64,000 nucleotides of DNA. Source: a bacterium. Its GTDB lineage: Bacteria > Zixibacteria > MSB-5A5 > GN15 > FEB-12. Location: NCBI GenBank assembly GCA_020444475.1, contig JAHLKV010000002.1, positions 558,001-622,000 on the forward strand, given 5' to 3'. Positions 61,113 to 64,000 of this stretch are shown piece by piece (position 1 is the stretch's first letter; each line of letters starts with the position of its first letter). Under the pieces are notes generated by a model. The model worked only from the letters and a program-made list of their open reading frames with translations, ran no database searches and was not told the DNA's origin. The translations under genes were made by a program, and so were the position numbers.

Positions 61113-61565
61113 CTACTGCAGCTGCCAGAGTCCGTGTTGGTTGTCCCCAAGAAAATAGATAGCAAACGTTCCGCGGCCGGGAATCTCCATTGGCGGAACC
61201 GCAATCTGGCCACCCGCCTTCTCGACTACCGCGACCGCCGCCTTGATATCATCCACCAGCCAATAGGGCCGGACCACCGGCTTTTCGTCGGCGTGCAGGG
61301 GAGCCCGAACCCCAACCAGGGAGCCGTCGTGCAGTTTGGCAGTGCGGGCGTTGCCAAGCAGCGAATCCGGCTCACCGAATTCTATACCGTGGGTTGCGGC
61401 GTACGCGAAACACACTGCGTCGACATCGTTGGTCACGATTTCCAGATAATGTACTTGCATGCCTTCCACCCCGGGTTGTTCCAGGTTCATATCTTGCCTG
61501 CAGCCTGCCACTAGAATCAGTGTTGCAAGAACACTTGTCGCTGCGATCTTTCGTAATTCGAGCAT
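61113..61565 (-). CDS. VOC-superfamily (glyoxalase-like) lipoprotein
   Basis: 150 residues. Signal peptide with lipobox L-V-A-G-C, so lipid anchored, followed by two beta-alpha-beta-beta-beta modules of the vicinal oxygen chelate fold (V-H-Y-L-E-I-V-T-N-D-V-D-A near 50, and P-Y-W-L-V-D-D-I-K-A-A near 110). VOC lipoproteins are uncommon; the substrate is unknown. Start chosen at MLELRKIAATSVLATL, which gives a normal signal peptide. Confidence 0.8.
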   Translation of the reverse strand: MLELRKIAATSVLATLILVAGCRQDMNLEQPGVEGMQVHYLEIVTNDVDAVCFAYAATHGIEFGEPDSLLGNARTAKLHDGSLVGVRAPLHADEKPVVRPYWLVDDIKAAVAVVEKAGGQIAVPPMEIPGRGTFAIYFLGDNQHGLWQLQ

Positions 61566-61630
61566 TCGCTTCTCCGTTTCGATTATGTAACCCATCGCAG
61601 GAGAGACTTTTCTTGAATGACAGTGAGCCG

Positions 61631-61679
61631 CCGTCGGGTGTCGTTCGCTCGCCGCGGCGAGCAAACTAGCACCCGACGG
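61631..61679. repeat. GTCGT...CTAGC hairpin, copy 2
   Basis: Outer stem CCGTCGGGTG with CACCCGACGG encloses TCGTTCGCTCGCCGCGGCGAG...CTAG. Same plan as 59080-59120 but a different outer stem. Confidence 0.75.
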
Positions 61680-61730
61680 AACAGGTTCTGAACAATTTGC
61701 TACATAAGCTATTTTCGCGCAAATTTCGCC

Positions 61731-62654
61731 TCACCGCATGTATCCCCACACCCACTGTGCCACCCCCAGCAGAAACAACACCGCTCCTTCGAGACGCGAG
61801 ATCCTGCGCGACGTTACCGCCATCACAAACACCACCACCGCAATACCAACCATAATGGCAACATCGATCCGCGATGACAGCGCAACCGACAACGGATGAA
61901 TCGTCCCCGCTATGCCGAGAATAAACACGATATTGAAGATGTTGCTTCCGATCAGGTTGCCCAGGGACAGAGCGTTACGTTTCTTGAGCACCGCCAGTAG
62001 CGAAGTAGCGAACTCCGGCACCGAGGTACCAAACGCGACGATAGTCGAACCGATCACCCACTGCGACACGCCCGCCCGCGACGCAATCGTCACGGCGGCG
62101 TCGACCATCACGTGCGAGGCTCCAATCACCAGACCCAGACTTACTAGCAGCAGGAGGGGATCGAAACGGCGCATGGGGGAGACCGGCGTCGTATCATCGG
62201 GCGCTTCCTTTTTCCAGAAGAAATATCCGAGATAGGCGGCAAAAATCGCCAGCAAAACAACCGACTCCAGCCGACCGAGCGAGGCATCAAACAACATCAG
62301 CCCGAGTACGGCCGAGACGATAATCATCACCGGACCGTCGCGTTTGACGATATTGTGCGGCGTGCTGAACGGACGGATCATCGCAATCGCCCCGAGAATG
62401 ATCGTCACGTTGACGATATTCGAGCCGACCACATTGCCGACCGATATATCGCCGGAGCCTTTCAGTGCCGCCAGTACCGAGACGGCGAGCTCGGGGGCGG
62501 AAGTTCCAAACGCGACGACGGTCAGACCGATCACCAGTTCGGAGATACCAAGCCGGGCGGCGATCCGGGAGGCGGAGTCTACCAGCCAGCTTGCGCCGAG
62601 CGCAACACCGGCGATACCGCCGACGAGCAACAGCACTTGTACGAGTATGTCCAT
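61731..62654 (-). CDS. Na+/Ca2+ exchanger family protein (YrbG-like), copy B
   Basis: 307 residues, about ten membrane segments in two inverted halves. Both alpha-repeats are present: G-L-T-V-V-A-F-G-T-S-A-P-E with N-V-V-G-S-N-I, and G-S-T-I-V-A-F-G-T-S-V-P-E with N-L-I-G-S-N-I-F-N. Inner membrane calcium/sodium antiporter of the YrbG/CaxA kind. Very similar along its whole length to the gene at 62796-63722, so the two arose by tandem duplication. Confidence 0.93.
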   Translation of the reverse strand: MDILVQVLLLVGGIAGVALGASWLVDSASRIAARLGISELVIGLTVVAFGTSAPELAVSVLAALKGSGDISVGNVVGSNIVNVTIILGAIAMIRPFSTPHNIVKRDGPVMIIVSAVLGLMLFDASLGRLESVVLLAIFAAYLGYFFWKKEAPDDTTPVSPMRRFDPLLLLVSLGLVIGASHVMVDAAVTIASRAGVSQWVIGSTIVAFGTSVPEFATSLLAVLKKRNALSLGNLIGSNIFNIVFILGIAGTIHPLSVALSSRIDVAIMVGIAVVVFVMAVTSRRISRLEGAVLFLLGVAQWVWGYMR

Positions 62655-62712
62655 GGCCGACTACGACCTGTGTGAAAAAGTGTTAGCGAGCGTTGTTGTT
62701 GCCGAATACCGA

Positions 62713-62785
62713 GCAGCCCACCCGTCCCGCCTTCGAGTAGCCCACCCGTCCCGCCTTCGAGTAGCCCACCCGTCCCGGGTGGGTA
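62713..62785. repeat. 24-bp tandem repeat between the two exchanger genes
   Basis: About 2.7 units of the AGCCCACCCGTCCCGCC type at 62715, 62739 and 62763; the last ends in the palindrome ACCCGTCCCGGGTGGGT. A single related element lies near 59142-59167. It sits directly upstream of copy B. Confidence 0.8.
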
Positions 62786-62795
62786 CACCAAAGCC

Positions 62796-63722
62796 CTACT
62801 GCATGTAGCTGTACACCCAGTGCGCCAGACCAAGCGCCAGCAACATACCCCCTTCGAGTCTCGTCACCTTGCGACCGGTCAGCGCGAATACATAGACAAT
62901 CACCGCGATACCGGCCATGATGATGATATCAACTCGGGCGGCCTGCGCGACTGTCAGGGTGTTGATCGAACCGGCGATTCCGAGCACCAGGAGCAGATTG
63001 AAAATGTTGCTGCCAACCAGGTTGCCGATCGACATGGCGTGTTTGCCGCGGATCGCGGCCACCAGCGAGGTTGCTATCTCGGGCGCCGAGGTACCAAACG
63101 CCACAATGGTCGCACCGATAATCCACTCCGACACACCGTACACCCTAGCGATAAACGATGCCGACTCCACCATAAGATGCGCCCCGCCGACCACCATGCC
63201 CAGGCCGAGGACGGTCAGAAACGGATCGTACCATTTCATCGGCGAAGTATCGATCTCTTCGTCGAGAGGCTCTTTTCTGACGAACAGGAAGGTCAGATAG
63301 CCAACAAAGAGCACGAGAAGAATGATTGAGTCAAGCGGCTGCAATTGATAGTCGAGCAGCATAACAATAAACGCGCCGGTGATGGCCAGCAGGAACGGAC
63401 CATCGCGGAAAATCACCATGCGGGGTGTGCGAAGCACCCCGAACAGGGCCGTGCCGCCCAGGATGATCGAGAGGTTGATGATATTCGATCCGACCACGTT
63501 GCCGACCGAGATATCTCCGGCTCCTTTGAGTGCGGCGAGGACGGTGACGCCGACCTCGGGGGCCGAGGTACCAAACGCGACCACGGTCAGGCCGATCACC
63601 AGTTCGGAGATTCCCAGACGGGCGGCGATTCGCGAGGCGGAGTCGACCAGCCAGATTGCTCCCTGGGCGATGACGGCTATCGAGGCGACGAAGATGAGGG
63701 CGTTAATCGGTACGGTATCCAT
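62796..63722 (-). CDS. Na+/Ca2+ exchanger family protein (YrbG-like), copy A
   Basis: 308 residues with the same ten-helix plan and alpha-repeats as copy B (G-L-T-V-V-A-F-G-T-S-A-P-E and G-A-T-I-V-A-F-G-T-S-A-P-E, each followed by G-S-N-I). It lies upstream of copy B in the same direction with 141 bases between, which hold a tandem repeat. The two copies may be co-transcribed or differ in regulation. The 278 bases after 63722 to the window end hold the upstream region and no gene I can support. Confidence 0.93.
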   Translation of the reverse strand: MDTVPINALIFVASIAVIAQGAIWLVDSASRIAARLGISELVIGLTVVAFGTSAPEVGVTVLAALKGAGDISVGNVVGSNIINLSIILGGTALFGVLRTPRMVIFRDGPFLLAITGAFIVMLLDYQLQPLDSIILLVLFVGYLTFLFVRKEPLDEEIDTSPMKWYDPFLTVLGLGMVVGGAHLMVESASFIARVYGVSEWIIGATIVAFGTSAPEIATSLVAAIRGKHAMSIGNLVGSNIFNLLLVLGIAGSINTLTVAQAARVDIIIMAGIAVIVYVFALTGRKVTRLEGGMLLALGLAHWVYSYMQ

Positions 63723-64000
63723 AGTCTCCAGAGTCGGAAAAAATAACCCGGTGCGGCCGTAGGAAACAAAAAAACCTGAAGCATTGCAATAGGATAGTGG
63801 TAAGCTTTAGGGGTGGGGAATTGGTTTTGTGATGATTGCCGGGCCGGTCCGCCAGGTGAAACACCTTTCTGGCCCGAACGGTTGAACGGCCGGTAAAGGT
63901 CAAGTGGTGCAAACGGATAATGGCAGTGCCGGCGAATGACAGGGAAACTTTTTGTCGACTGGTACGTTTGAACAGTGCGGCTTGGTGAAATCCGGCCGAC

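Noticed and set aside
62713..62785. Possible CRISPR array
   Set aside because: Repeat units are contiguous with no unique spacers; the same applies to 29671-29731 and 26476-26535. No cas genes are present.

Overview
The window is bacterial chromosomal DNA of moderately high GC content and is densely coded. The gene content points to a Gram-negative didermic bacterium of the FCB neighbourhood, most like candidate phylum Zixibacteria. Supporting features are a TonB receptor with a carboxypeptidase-regulatory-like N-terminus, FadL- and Wzi-type outer membrane proteins, a Wza-type exporter with repeated SLBB domains, secreted proteins ending in a dockerin-like repeat or a YPNPFNP FlgD-like domain, and an IleS of the long Bacteroidetes-like type. 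The assignment is inference; no rRNA or tRNA gene was found to test it.

Layout. 1-10.4 kb: a pentapeptide-repeat membrane protein, purine nucleoside phosphorylase, a DivIVA-domain protein, a KARI-like enzyme divergent from nadC-birA and an IscU-like protein, and the ktrB-ktrA potassium uptake operon. 10.4-18.2 kb: the replication-origin neighbourhood, with dnaA-dnaN-recF on the minus strand, an orphan ABC ATPase overlapping recF, mutM, and rrf2-mrp; DnaA boxes lie upstream of dnaA. 18.7-23 kb: an ileS-dksA-like-lspA operon. 23-28 kb: a YCII plus ECF42-type sigma pair, a split Ada system (adaA-ogt) and arsR-arsM. 28-34 kb: two unknown membrane or envelope proteins, then a TPP riboswitch driving a TonB receptor and a sodium:solute symporter, probably a thiamine-precursor uptake unit. 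34-41 kb: an exopolysaccharide cluster (SLBB exporter, PLP-lysine-less HisC-like protein, sugar-phosphate transferase, Wzi-like protein). 41-52 kb: FadL-like porin, esterase-like lipoprotein, BshB1-like deacetylase, LysE exporter, a pYEATS protein, an epimerase operon, a class V aminotransferase, an SGNH hydrolase and a DUF418 protein. 52-56 kb: a carbamoyltransferase cassette and a second epimerase. 56-64 kb: two large secreted proteins, a VOC lipoprotein and two tandem Na+/Ca2+ exchangers.

Two themes stand out. First, the intergenic spaces, above all those between convergent genes, are filled with many different families of short hairpin repeats. Several copies differ by compensatory stem changes with constant loops, so structure appears to be maintained. 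No transposase for them is present in the window. Second, several enzyme-family members have lost textbook catalytic residues: a HisC-like protein without the PLP lysine, an IscU-like protein without two of three cysteines, a KARI-like protein with Lys-to-His and Glu-to-Gln changes, and an esterase-like lipoprotein without the serine nucleophile. Each looks like an intact gene, which suggests altered function and not decay.
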